Position numbers and translations under genes: made by a program. Of a stretch of DNA of 64,000 bases, positions 1-12,369 are shown piece by piece. This stretch comes from Ampelocalamus luodianensis. Lineage: Eukaryota; Streptophyta; Magnoliopsida; Poales; Poaceae. The stretch's first letter is position 1, and each line of letters starts with the position of its first letter. A model generated the notes under the pieces. It did no database searches. It was not told the DNA's origin and saw only the letters and a program-made list of their open reading frames with translations. The stretch is from contig CM070625.1 in the NCBI GenBank assembly GCA_036346255.1, forward strand, positions 15,275,488 to 15,339,487, written 5' to 3'.

Positions 1-1017
1 AGTTTATGCACGGTTTGATCTGTTAAAATCAAGGCCCATGGATTGTAGGAATGACGCCAAGTCAATTGAGGACCGGCTTTGAGCCGCTTATTGCTATGCC
101 TTAACGCACCACCACATGTCCTGTATGGGCAGGATTTGGCTAACTAATTTGTGATGTCCTAGTATATTTATGTCATGTGATTTTGTGGGTGTTCGTAGAC
201 GCTTTATTCCCACTTGGCGCAAGAGGGGCTTCCTGAGGATGGTCACCCAAAGGGCGAAACCTTAGCGCATGAATGTACTAGGATAAAACATTGTAAAGGC
301 CTCATGGTAATTGCTCACCACACGCCTACTAGGCGTGAATTGGTCGATATAACGAGCATGTCACCTGTGGGTAAAGTTGTACCAACTCGCAGAGTAGAAA
401 CTATTCGAATAGCGCGTCCGCGGTCATGGACATGCTAGCAGGCCACTTAAAGTTAGTATTGTTTTGGTTTTAAAATGCTTTATTAAATGTTGAGGATGGT
501 TAATCCTTATGAAAATTTAAGGGAAGCCAAGTGTTAGGAGGATCCTTCACTTTATCATTGAGGTTATCCACATTATATCATTGCTGTTTCAAAATATAGT
601 TTTATCCATAGTATAAAATTGCCTTAGAAACTACTATGCTTATTCAAACCGAAAATGTCATTAGGCAAAACAACCCCGCCATACTCACTTGTTTCCTTAT
701 GCATGCATTTAAATTCAATATTGGGTGTGACTTATGAGCACTGTAGTAGTGTTCACTCTTGCCGAATAAATCTTATTCAGGGAAGATGCTATATTGACGG
801 TGAGGACCCGGACGAGTAGGCCTTCGACCTGACGATTGCTCGTGGCGCATCGTGGCTCCCACTATTATGTTATTTCCACTGTGTTTATCATTTGACATTT
901 GATATTATTATTCGCACTCATTTGTATTAAATAATTATTTATTTAATGCCATTTACGCTGTGATATGAATGTGATATTCATTTTTGTGAGACTGTGTACA
1001 TCGGAAATCTCGGATCG
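1..1017 (+). mobile_element. LTR-retrotransposon sequence (fragment, cut by window start)
   Basis: No gene is seen. The stretch carries the motif ACTATTCGAATAG followed by a C-rich stretch and a GTCATGGAC box (about 400-430). The same motif recurs in the long LTR sequences at about 5085-5117 (opposite strand) and 43845-43885. Small ORFs here are not protein-like. I infer the distal part of a long, gypsy-type LTR in plus orientation. The right boundary is uncertain and is placed where a minus-oriented LTR seems to begin. Confidence 0.45.
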
Positions 1018-2959
1018 TGTTTGAACACGCAGAATTCGGGATCCTTCGCTCCTGGTTCGACACCACTGGTCAACAGAGAATAAACCCTGTTTCAACCTAC
1101 AAAAGGTGCTAAACTCATATTACAAGGTGAATCAAGCAATGAAGATGGATAAGCAAGGCGTGAGAGCAAGAAACTCCACTGGAACTGAAAAAGGAAGATG
1201 AAGAGCTCTTTGGTCAACAATGGCAGTGAGCCAAAAGCTAGGATTTATATAGGGTTTGAACCAATGGAGCAAACGAGAACTCTCTATAGCTGATGCGGTG
1301 GCATTTCAGTGCCAGATGTCAAGGTAATATTTGCCAAAATCGCGGCGCGACACTCCTCTCCGCAACGAAGTTGGCGGCGATGCACAGGCGCGAGGAGGAA
1401 GAGAGATGAGTCGCTGACAAGCGGGCCCCGCTGTCAGCCGCAGCAAGCTCACGCCCGTAAAAGCTCAAAAGAATGTCATCCGTCCGATTAGAAATAGGCG
1501 GTTGCGATGGAGATAGGCGTTAGGAGAATCTAATCGATATCTTTTAATATGGACCGTGCGATCTTAAACGAACGGTTGAGATTTAATGGAGCCTTAGGAA
1601 GTCCGAAGGTTACACTCAAAGAGGGGCGTTGGATTTGAATCCAACGGTTGATCCCGAAAAGATGCGCGCCACTTTAAATGAGGGACGTGGCACCGTTAGA
1701 TTTGTTTTCAACGGTCGAGATGGATGGGAGATTCGGCGGTCTGAATGTCACATCTTTATAGACCCTACGATCAAAATCCAACAGTCCTATGAAGATCGGG
1801 ACCTAGACGCACGCGGTCGAAAGGGTACTGTAGGATTTAAATCCGACGGCCAAAATAAATGTGCGCCTTTGAATTCAAAAATGAAAAGGGCGGCTCTGTT
1901 GGATTAGAGATCAACGGTGGGGATTGGTAGGAGCATTCGGCAGTCCGAATGTTACAACCACTCCTGATCGCTCGATTTAGATCCAAGGGCTCTGATCCAA
2001 TGTGGCGTTCGGACGTCCGAACAGCCCACTAGATCTAGCCCGTTCAATAAGAATCCAACGGCTCGGGTGCATTTTAGTGTTTACCATTTAAGGATGGCTT
2101 ATCCCGAAAATAATGCACCGCACGATTTATTTCTAACGGCCATGATTGAGTGGCTCGTTAGGATGTCCGAATGTACCAATGAATCCGGACCGTTCGATTG
2201 GAAATCAACGGTTACGAGTTGGAGGTGCGTTAGGATTTTGAATTAAAGCTGGATGCTGTTGGATGAAGATCCGACGGTGGAAATTGCAAGGAGTATGTGG
2301 ATAGCCCGCGCGATTTTGCGAATCTCGGCCGTTCATCAAGGAATCGACGACTCACGTTCGCTGGAGGCTTGGGCACGCGCCCGAACGTGTTGGGTGCGAC
2401 CCGGTTGCACGGTTTAGATCCCAGGCACTTAGACTCGGTCGTTACAGTGCCCAGTGGTTAGGTTTGGCCGGGAGATTTGACTAATTCATTTTAAAGCTCC
2501 AAAAGTTTGACTGGGGCTTTGAAAATAGTAAATAAATTTGTAAAATTCTGAAATTTTGCCAAAATGATACTGGGATCATATATGTCCCAAATAAAATTTA
2601 AAATCAACTGTTTCACTTTTTTAAAAACATAAATAATTACCTTAACCCGAATAGGTTTATTTAAAGTCAAATATTTTTCTCCAAGTCAAAATAATTTCTA
2701 AAAATTCAACAACAATTATTTTTGGCCAAGATAATTGATCTAGGCTTTAATAAAAAATACTTCTCAGACATAATACAAGCACTGACTTGTATTTCGTTTG
2801 AAACTTCAAATAGGTTTTGGATTTCGACTAGAAAAGGAAAGGTTTTTAATTTGTAACAACACATCCAAATTCCAAAAATAAATAGTAATGTTATGAACAT
2901 CATCTCATTACTGTTCATAAAGCATACTATTACTGTTCTTTAAATTTGGGGCTGTTACA
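1018..2959 (-). mobile_element. Possible solo LTR, minus orientation
   Basis: Read on the minus strand, the sequence starts at 2959 with TGTAACAGCCCCAAATTT, a typical grass LTR start. It can be closed at 1018, giving TG...CA ends. The flanking pentamers are GATCG (1013-1017) and AATCG (2960-2964), so a target duplication is only 4/5 matched. It contains many degenerate 'atccaacggttgat'-type phrases common in long grass LTRs and no coding capacity. Boundaries are tentative. Confidence 0.35.
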
Positions 2960-4204
2960 AATCGGGTACATGGACTAAGACCATTTGCGAAACGCATTTG
3001 TAAACTAAAGTCACATGTTACAAGGATTAAACATGAGTCTCAATTATTTACAAAACACATTCACAAATATTGGCAACATGCTAACAAGAGCTAGAACAAG
3101 CACAACGAGCTATCAACACAAGATCAACTCAAGCTACTAGTCAAGAGCCCCTCTTAATAGTACGGCAACCTATACTAGCAATCTGGTCTCCAACCAAACA
3201 CCAAGACCGGTAAAAGGCTAGGAACACATCTTTAGCCCTAGCTTGTCATACCTTTGCCTTGAGCATTTTCTTGAAGCTTGATGACTCACATCTTCACTTC
3301 AAGTCTGGGTTCTTGACTTAAATATCATCAACACATAATGAGTCTTTTCTTGACTTGATGATTAACTTATGTTCATCTCTTCTTCAAGATCTTGATATGC
3401 ATCAACACATGAAGCATTCTTTATTCCAAGATCTTGACTTGATGACGATCAACTCATGATGTCATCCAAAGTCTCTAATCTCATGGAACATAACCTATTC
3501 ATCCAACTCATAGAAAATGTTAGTTCAACAATATGATTGTCATTAATTACCACAATATACCATTAACTCATAATGGTGGGACAAAATACTTTAATCTTTC
3601 CCTCTTTGGTAATTGATGACAATCATCACAATTACAGATGATTGAATATAAATAATGAGTATATATGAACTACATGAGTTTTATATACTCAAGGATATGT
3701 TTCAAAGTAGATATCCCAAATATATGTGATGAAGAAATATGTATCAATACCAATGAAACCACAAAATATTGAGTGAACTCCCCCTAAATGTGTGCATACA
3801 CGAATAAGTAATAAGAACATATGCACATATTCAAGTTAACCTTTTGGTGGAGTTCAACCTATATTTTGGATCCGAGGAATGCAACAAGATATATGAATAT
3901 GATGTCGAATGCATAGCTCTTTGATTTTAACCTTTTTATCCAACTAAGACTAAGCAATAGGTATAAAAATAGAAGTGTCATTAATCACCAAAATACTCCA
4001 TTAACTCATAATAGCGGGTCTAGATTCTTCATAATGCCAAAGGCATGACAGTGTCGGCCGTAGCTCACCTCCATCTGGTGGAGCACGACGGACAAAACAG
4101 AGCTCGAGCTCTGCCCTTTGGTCGAGAACTAAAGGGAGAACGGGAAGATGGGGAGGATGCAGAGGAGATGGAGGCGAGATCGATGCAGCGCTCAGCTGTG
4201 GCTT
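2960..4204. repeat. Degenerate repeat-derived sequence, no gene seen
   Basis: AT-rich sequence with no credible ORF. A phrase containing 'CATTAACTCATAAT' occurs twice as an imperfect direct repeat (about 3538-3590 and 3975-4030), which suggests decayed LTR sequence. From about 4031 the composition turns GC-rich and resembles 12370-13028 in style, so that part is probably the left half of the LTR into which the MULE inserted. Confidence 0.35.
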
Positions 4205-4213
4205 AAGTGGGAG
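4205..4213. repeat. 9-bp target-site duplication, left copy (MULE)
   Basis: AAGTGGGAG lies directly left of the element and recurs exactly at 12361-12369. Nine base pairs is the usual Mutator-superfamily target duplication length. Confidence 0.7.
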
Positions 4214-4432
4214 TTTTTTGAAATAATATTAATTTTAAAAATTACAAAAATAAATAGTTATTTTTTTTTACAAAACTAGGCTAATGTCGTCATTTGGAAT
4301 AGCGACATTAGCCTATCGCCATTCCAAATGGCAACAGTAATCTAGGTAGTGGCGACAAGGGGCTTCAACTTCCTATCGTCAGTTGAATTGGTGATAGGGA
4401 CCTGTCGCCAGTCCAAATGGTGACAGGTCCAT

Positions 4433-7400
4433 TGTCGGGACCCCTGGGTATGCAAACCCAGGACCCTTTGTGCATTCTGAACTAGTCCTAGATCAGTAGC
4501 TAGCTTGCACAGTTACAACATAGATGTAATCATAACCATACAACCGATTAACGATGAAGCGGACAAATTAATATTAATAGTAGCAAAAGGACCTTATGGT
4601 CAAGTCTTACAGAGTGCCCCACGCAGGGCTCAACACCAAAAGGTAACTTGCAGTGGAAACAAAATATCCCGTGGAGGCTATTCGACATGCCCACAGGCAA
4701 TCGAGTGGAGGACGCGACCTAGTTCGCAAAGTCTTCAGGATACTCCTCTTCATAATACTCTAAATTCTCTGGTTCTTCTGTGGGGATTTAACACACAGGG
4801 CGCAAGTTGTGAGTACTTTGAATGTACTCAGCAAGTCATAGAGAAATATATGCAATTATTATTCATGCTAGGCTTGACAAGGATAGTTTTATGGCTATTT
4901 TGCGGAAAGCAATATTGACAGTAAATACAGTAAGTAGATTAAAAGCACAATTTAAAAGATTAATACCTAAATAATTCAGTTCCTTGAAACAACTAGAGAT
5001 CCACCCAACCTTTCCATCGAGACCATCAATTCCACCATTTTTAAGAAAACATCTACCTCTTGCGTGAAATCTCTAGGCATGTCCATAACTGGGGACACGG
5101 CTATTCGAATAGTTTTTATACACTCTGCAGAGGTTGTACAGCTTTACCACAAGAGATAATCATCTTATACTGTCTGCTCACACACTTCCGAGGTGTGCGA
5201 CTAAGAGATTATCACAAGTCCGTTACAAAGCTTTGAACCGGCTAAGAGCTGCCCGCTAAGGTTTTGCTTCTAACGAGCTTCACACCCGCTATATTCGTGC
5301 CCCCCCCTCTTGCGCCAGCTGAATCACGCTCCACCACAACAGAACCAAGCCAGCTCATTGCTAATTACTAGGCCAGGTCCATCCCATCCTAGACATGTGG
5401 TTGCACGATAAGACCCAGATCAATGGTTCAAGGTTAAGTCCTTAGTTGGTTGCTCAGGCGAGACTAATCCACGTCCAAATGTGCGTTACGGCACCCACAC
5501 TTACCACCATCCACTCGCCCGAGCATAAAATATTTTCGATTCAACCCAGCCAAAGACCACCCTAGCCTTGGCACAATATTTTTTAACAAAAGTGGCCGCG
5601 CCACGATTTCATAATTCATTTAGTCATGTTTATTCATACGAGCATGTGATCAGGAGTCCCGACGTACAACTATAGCATGACTAAGCATAATACGATACCC
5701 GTGTTGGTAATTTATCAATGTCCAACTAATATAAACCCTCCTAAGGTGTCCAAGGATTCATGTCATTCAAGGGTACATGTCGTTTGCAATTTATCAAGGA
5801 GGTATACATCAATTAGGCATTTATCTACTCCCGAAACCATTTAATATAAAACTAGTAATGTATGTTTATATCAAACAATATAGTTTTATAAAGATGGGTT
5901 GAATATGATCAAAGGTCTATGACTTGCCTTGCTCAATATTCTGATAGCACCGGTCCTGTTCTCGCTCAAGATTCCGATAATTATCCTGATAAACCCCAAT
6001 ATTCTGATAATCCTCGCCATGTTCTTATCCTATCTCAGATCGCTGTCCCAATGTAACTTCAGGTTCTAATTACGCAAAATATGATCGAACCCAAGAACAT
6101 CTGAAAGCATTCAAATGAAATCCAATAAATCCAAATACAACAAACAAAAGGAAATACTTTAAGCAAAACGAGGTAGATCCAACAGGGAGGGAGAGAATGT
6201 TCGCAGGAACATTCCTTAAGGGTTACCTAGATAGGAGAGATTACCTGGTTAGGTAATACTCTCAGATCTGCTTTTGGGTCAAGAAGGGTTCTGCTAATGA
6301 GAACAAAAAGCGATGGGTGAAAGCTAGGGTTTAGACGATGTTGATCGGTGGTTGATAAGGGATTGAGTTTGGCCTACAGAGATGGCCAAATAACCTATGC
6401 CATCATTGGAGGACCGAGAGGACACTACACTTGAGGCCAGTCAAACAATCAGCAGGAGAATCGTTGATGGTGATGTTGTTTTCCCTTAACGGGCACTTAG
6501 TACTCACAAACACTCTCTCCAGGCATTCTATGTATACATCCACGAGGATCATACAGTCAAAATCAATCCTCTTAAGTTAAATGATATTAGCACTCTAATT
6601 ACCCCAATTGACCAATGATAAAACAAACTATATTGCAAACACAACCTGTCATCTGATCATCTAACCTAGCCACCACAAATTAGCCACCGAGGGTTATTAA
6701 ATGAAAATACAACCTGTGAATTCTAACTAGAATCTTCAGCACGCAATTACCTTATCGACTGTTTTAACAAAACCATTAACTGCTATTTATCCGAAAATAC
6801 AACTGGTCCAATGTTTATCTAAAAACTAACCATCCTGCAACTTGCTATCTTTGCTACTAACATAATCCAATATAGCTACTGACAATCATACTCTAATAAA
6901 GCTCCAACATTAGCTTATTGTTTACTGTTTACTAACCGATCAACCACTACCATTCACTTCAACACTAATCCTTCTAAACTAATCACTATAATTCATTATG
7001 CTAACTGAGTACTTAGCAACTAATCGCTCAACTCAAAGCAATATCTAGAAAAAAAAGGATGCATCCTACTGCCCTCCAAAGTTTTGAATATAACCTAAAC
7101 GTTACTATTTTATCTACAGTTGACATACTTCAATTAATTACTAACATGTTCCACTTGATCACTGAAGGTCATGATTCTTCAACTAGACAAAGGATCTCCT
7201 AAACAGACTTGCCTGTGCATCATACTATCAAACATTTGTCTTTGCATTACTGACAACCAGAACTTAATCATTCTCAGCTAACATCACTTAGCTCCAACTT
7301 ACTAGTGGAGAACTTACTCAGTCAACCTCATAACAATCTCATACAAGAGAACACAGTGAGAGAAAACCGAGGAGGACCGAGCGGCTCAGGGCAGGGCGGC

Positions 7401-8832
7401 GCCGGCGGAGGAGGTGGTGGCGGTGGCCGAGCGGGGACAAAATGGAACCAGGGTGCCGAGGCAGTTCCGAGGGCGGCGGTGGCGCGACCGAGAGTGGCTG
7501 GGAGTGACCGAGCAACGGCAAGCAGCGACCGGAGGTGAGGGGGATAAAGTGCGGTGGCGACGGAGGGGACAAGGGAGAAGAAGGAGGCGCGCATGAGCAT
7601 GAGGAGGCCCGGGGGACCTCACCTGGGTGGTCGTCGGAGGCTGAGGATGGCTGGAATGGCTTGGCAGCAGGAGCCGGCGGCGGCGGGGAGAGCTCGCCGT
7701 GGAGGCGACGCATGGGTGGGGGAGAAGATAAATTGGAGAGGGGGAAGGATAGAGGAGGGTTGGGTGCGCGTGGTGACGCTGTTGGCCGGGCGTTTACCTC
7801 ACCGGAGTGGCGGATTGGATGATGGGCGGCGGCGTTGGCTTTGGAGAAGATGGGACACGGCGGCGTCGCGGAGCCGGGGCAAAAAGGGGGGAGAATGGAG
7901 GAGAGTGAGGGGGCGAGACAGAGGGAAAGGAGGGGCGGGGAAGAGGAGCTCGGTGCTTCTTATAGGCGAAGGCCGAGGGAGCGAGGCGGCAAGGCGAGCG
8001 GTGCGGGGACAGTGCGCGGGAGCGGGGCAGGGGTGCGCGCGTGCGTGGAGCGCAGGCGGCGGTGCAGACGGCGGTGCCAGGGAGCAGGAGGTGCACGCGG
8101 TGGCAGGGCGTAGGTGGGGAGAGCGTGGAGCCGGCGGGATTCGCGCTGAGGCACTGTCGGGCGGCGCTCGGCCTGGGGCCCCGGTACTGGCGTAGGGAGG
8201 AAGATGACAGGGGGGGTGAAAGGAAGAAGAGGCGCGACCGGCGGGGCGCTTTGTCGGGCGAGCGAGGGAAGAGAGGTGCGGGGGCCACAGTGCAGTGAGC
8301 AAGCACAATGGGCACTGGGTCGAGGCTAGGCCGAGGGAGAGGAAAAAGAGAGAGTGGGCCGAGAGATTCGGCCCGAGGGAGGAAATGGGATTTTCAAAGG
8401 ATTTTTTTTTTAGAAAATACCAGAAAGCTAAAAACCTTTTCAGAAAATAGTTATTGAAGTCCAAAAATTCTAGGAAAATTCACAGAAATCCCAGGAATTA
8501 TATGGAACTTAATAAAAATACTTTTGGCTATACTTTGGCTTTTAATTTTGCAATTAAATTATTTTTTTAGCTTTGGTTTACAAGGAAAACTGATTTCTAA
8601 AATCCGGGAAATCTAATAAAATACTTAGAATTATAATTTTGACTTTTAAATCCAATGAAATCCAAAAACTCCAATAAACCAACTTTTAAATTAGTTGAAG
8701 TTTAATTAATTCAATTTAAATTGATTTTGAATTCTAAATTTTAAGTTAAGCTTTACCAACTTAATAAAACCTAATGGTTACTTTTAAAGTTTTGGAAATT
8801 TTCAAAAAGACCTTGAAAATTGGGATGTTACA
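4433..8832 (-). mobile_element. 4.4-kb LTR element nested in the MULE left TIR (solo long LTR or non-coding element)
   Basis: The element runs from TGTCGGGACCCC to GGGATGTTACA and is flanked by the exact 5-bp duplication TCCAT (4428-4432 and 8833-8837). Deleting it with one TCCAT restores MULE TIR sequence that aligns with the right TIR. On the minus strand it starts TGTAACATCCCAATTTT, like the LTR starts at 2959 and 13028. The ATTCGAATAG motif is at about 5100. No gag or pol is seen. The GC-rich zone 7300-8350 gives overlapping ORFs on both strands that look compositional. No second LTR was found inside, so a solo long LTR is the simplest reading. Confidence 0.8.
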
Positions 8833-9099
8833 TCCATGTAGCCATTTCAACTGGCGACAGGTATCCTAATTTTTTTAATATGTAAATTTTGGAAAACGGC
8901 AATTTCAAATAGTGACAGGGATCCCATAAGTCCCTGTCGTCATTCCAAATGGCGACACAATCTACCCTATAAAATACCCTAAAATTCTGGCATAACTAAC
9001 TTTTATTCAGAAAAAAGTGAAAGAGAGGAGGGAAGAGAGAGGAGCAGAGAGGAGTAGAGGGGAGGAGAGAAGCTAGCGAAGCACTATATGTGGTTAATC

Positions 9100-11880
9100 A
9101 TGAAAATCTTGTTTACGATGCAGTATGTCAAATATATTGTACACCACCAACTTCCAAATTTATTACGGCTGGGGAACTATTCTTAAGGGTCCCGAGGGGA
9201 TTGATTTGCATTATTTCTAATCAGCGACCGTGACCCTATCAAGACCTGAGCAACGTACATGAGACACTGTGATGCGGTGGTTGTTCTACTCATTCGATTT
9301 GGACCATACTGTGTATGATCTGAGATTGAGTTGTCTTGCCAACAGAGCACCATAGGGCACATATTGGGAGTTAGTGCAACTCAAGGGAACAAGATCATGG
9401 TAGTCATATGTACGCAGAACGAGAGAGGAATGGTGGGATTTTGTCCTTCTGGCCCAGGCATATGCGAAACCCACTCCTGCATCGGTGGCTGAACAAGAAG
9501 GGGGTGGTGATTCCGAAGAAGAAGTCGGGGACTCCAGCCACAGCACGATGCACACAATGGCCGAAGGTCCGGGAGTAGCTGATCCTGTCGATGAAGACCC
9601 TGTGGAAGGAGCTCCTTCAGTCAGGTAGGCTAGTGGGCTTGTTGACGAGGGTGATGAGCTGGAAGCTCTAGTGCAAAGGATAGATCTCGAAGACTTGGAC
9701 TACATGGCATTGTTAGAAGATGAAGGACCCGGCGATAAGGATGCCGTGGACTAGTAGGCGGTTCCATCCGAGTGGAACACATACCAGTTCGATAACCTCA
9801 TCGTTAACGAAGGCTCCCGTGTGCCTTAGAAGTACGACCAGAGTGAGGTTAGGTAATGAGCTATGTACAAATACAAGGAGGCCGTGCAGGAGACGGTCAA
9901 ATTCTAGGCCTTGTCGGTGCGACGTACATTCACAGTTGTCAAGTCTAACCCAAGATGCTACGACTTGAAGTACGACATAGAGGGATGCCCTTGGCTAATG
10001 CACGTATTTCAGCCTAAGTGAGACACCTATTGGAAATGCTCTATAGTGACCCCTCACACACGTGTCGTCGCTGAGTCAGTGCAGTCCCACAGAAACCTGT
10101 CATCAGGGTTCATCGCGAACCTCATGTACGGTGAGATCGTGGATAATCTAGATTTTGAGCTATGATCCATCATTCGAGCGATTGAGGCAAGTTTCTAGTA
10201 CACAGTCAGCTATGCCAAGGCGTGGATGGCAAAATAGAAAGCATTGGAATCAAGGTTCGGTACGTTCGAGGACTCCTACCACAACGTCTCTAGGCTACTC
10301 CGAGTCATACAAGACAGAAATCCCGGCACTCATGTCAACATTCAAGATTTCACACATCCAAATTGGGGGCAATAAGAGGGTATTGAATAAAGCATTCTTC
10401 ATCTTTGGTCCATGCATCAATGCATTCCAACACTGCCGTCCAATCTTGTGTATGGATGATGCATTCCTGGCTGGAAAGTACAAGGGCCAGATATTGACTG
10501 CAATAGCGATAGACAGGAACAATCAAGTTCTTCTCGTGGCATTCGCTTTCGTGGAAAGCGAGAACTCGGACAACTGGTTGTGGTTCCTGATGTATGCGTC
10601 ATACATGATCGGCATGTAGACCTGCTGAGTGCAATAACTCAGCTATAATAAGGAGAGAACAAACCACTTCCATAGGCGGATCTGCAGAGCAGGTGGTGCA
10701 TGAGGCACTTGGTTGCATACTTCTATAAGCAGTTCCGCAATAAGGACTTGATGATCATGTTCAAACGGTTGTGCAACCAGAACTAGCAGCGAAAGTTTGA
10801 AATACTCTGGAAGATTCTGGATGAGCGGACCTAAACGCATAGAAGGGAGGCAGCGACAAAGGCTGCTACAAGAGCTGACCAGACCCTCGAAGTATTGCCA
10901 CAGCTACCCACAGATAGTCCTAGTGTGGCGATGAAGGCGGATGCGCAGGTGAAATGCTTCTCGGACTGGATTGAGCACGAGCATAAGGAGAACTGGTTAC
11001 TGCTACATGACTACATGACAGGGGTGGTGCTCGATATGATATCATGTCAACCAATCTAGCCGAGGTGTACAACTGAGTCATGCGTGGTGCAAGGTGCCTT
11101 CCTTTGGTTGGTATTGTGGAGGCAATTCTCCGCGGTACCATAATTTACTTTGTTGACAGAAGCAACAACGCATCGCTCGCCATGGCAAATGACAGAGTAC
11201 TACTCCGCCATGATCATCAAGTACATAGAGGAGAAGAGCAAGAATGGTGAGATGCACCGGACATTCAAGATGGGTACAAGGGAGCTTCGTTTCGAGATAC
11301 TGTGTAGGGATAAAGGACGCCGCGAGACAAACCGCAAGAGGATCACCCACAAGTGCATGCTACGCCGCGCTAGTTGCATATGCACTTGCAACAAGCCTCT
11401 TCTTCTGCATAGGCCCTGCTCCTATGTTATGGCCGCATGTTCGACGGTGGCGCAGCATCCCGGTCAATACCTCTCTGACTATTTCAACAAAGAGGAGGTG
11501 ATGCAAACCTGGAGTGCATAATGTATTGTTATGGTGTGGTTGGACATTTTACTGGCCGTCCGACCTGATAGCAACTTATCTGGGCCATAGACATTGATAG
11601 ACTGAAGGGAAAGATTGGCCGGTGATAAGTACGGCGCATCAAGAACGACATGGACGAAGCAGAAGTCAGGCGTCGTACGAATAAGTGCTCCATTTGCAGG
11701 GAGTCTGGGCACACCTTCAAGAAATGCCCTACGAGAAATCCAAAGGATGAAGGAGACATCGACAATCCGAACATCGCCACGGGTACATCATCCGACCGCC
11801 CCACTCGAGGCGGTCCACATGACGGATGTTGAGGTCGCTACCACGGGAAAGGTTCGCCCCGTTGAAATATGTGGTGCCTA
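9100..11880 (+). pseudogene. MuDR/MULE transposase, broken by stops and frameshifts
   Basis: Fragments in the expected order can be read across frames. The N-terminal zinc-finger-associated part has CYDLKYDIEGCPWLMHVF (about 9960-10010) and SYAKAWMAKQKALESRFG (about 10208-10262). The MULE catalytic domain has CRPILCMDDAFLAGKYKGQ and VAFAFVESEN (ORF 10155-10619), then VCVIHDRHVDLLSAI one frame away after about 10585. FKRLCNQN, FSDWIEHEHKENWLLLHD and NLAEVYN follow. The SWIM zinc finger CTCNKPLLLHRPCSYVMAAC is near 11383-11442, and the CCHC knuckle CSICRESGHTFKKCP is near 11689-11733. In-frame stops interrupt nearly every segment. An intact transposase would cut and reinsert the element; this one cannot be made. 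Confidence 0.88.
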
Positions 11881-12095
11881 ATGTTTTGTAATATCACTTT
11901 GATTGTCGAAAAACTAGGTGATGACATTGTGGTGACTGGTTTGTAATGTCAGTGTGATTAGTCCACAAAATGTGTGACGACGTTGTGCTGAATGTTATGT
12001 AATGTCATTGTGATTTGGCGACAAAAGATGTTATGGCGTTGTGCTGAATGTTTTGTAATATCATTGTGTTTTGTCCACAAAATATGTGCTCATAA
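11880..12095. repeat. Tandem repeat, about 55-bp unit, about 4 copies (MULE 3' side)
   Basis: Units begin near 11880, 11938, 11991 and 12047 with variants of AATGTTTTGTAATATCATTGTGATT and contain variants of GTCCACAAAATGTGTGACG. It lies between the transposase pseudogene and the right TIR. Confidence 0.7.
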
Positions 12096-12360
12096 ATAGT
12101 TAGTAAAACAACACAAAGAGGTCCTTGTCGCCAGTTGAAATGGCGACAAGGACTTGTCACCATTTGGAGTGGCAACACGTCCCTATCACCAATTCAACTA
12201 ACGATAGGGACATGTTTGTACTGTTGAAGCTCCCTGTCGCCACTGCTTAGGTTACTGACGCCATTTGGAACAGCGACAGTAGTCTAGTTTTGTTAAAAAA
12301 AAAAATCAACCATTTATTTTTGTAATTTTTTAAATTAATATTATTTCAAAAAAATCGTTG

Positions 12361-12369
12361 AAGTGGGAG
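12361..12369. repeat. 9-bp target-site duplication, right copy (MULE)
   Basis: AAGTGGGAG, identical to 4205-4213. Confidence 0.7.

Larger units (their letters stand above)
4214..12360 (+). mobile_element. Mutator-like element (MULE) with long TIRs, nested and degenerate
   Basis: The left end (4214-4432, continuing at 8838) and the reverse complement of the right end (about 12095-12360) align over about 260 bp. Both share a T-run, GAAATAATATTAATTT, an A-rich stretch and then repeated GGCGACA/TGTCGCC phrases. Exact 9-bp duplications AAGTGGGAG flank the element. Inside is a broken MuDR-type transposase (about 9100-11880). A 4.4-kb LTR element interrupts the left TIR; without it the MULE would be about 3.7 kb. 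The right terminus has about 7 extra bases (caacgat on its reverse complement) that the left lacks, so the exact tip is uncertain. Stops and frameshifts make it non-autonomous today. Confidence 0.85.

Noticed and set aside
7305..8464. Many long overlapping ORFs on both strands, including a 221-residue minus frame and a 213-residue plus frame
   Set aside because: GC-rich, low-complexity Pro/Arg/Ala translations on both strands inside the nested LTR element; no domain and no splice logic. They reflect base composition.
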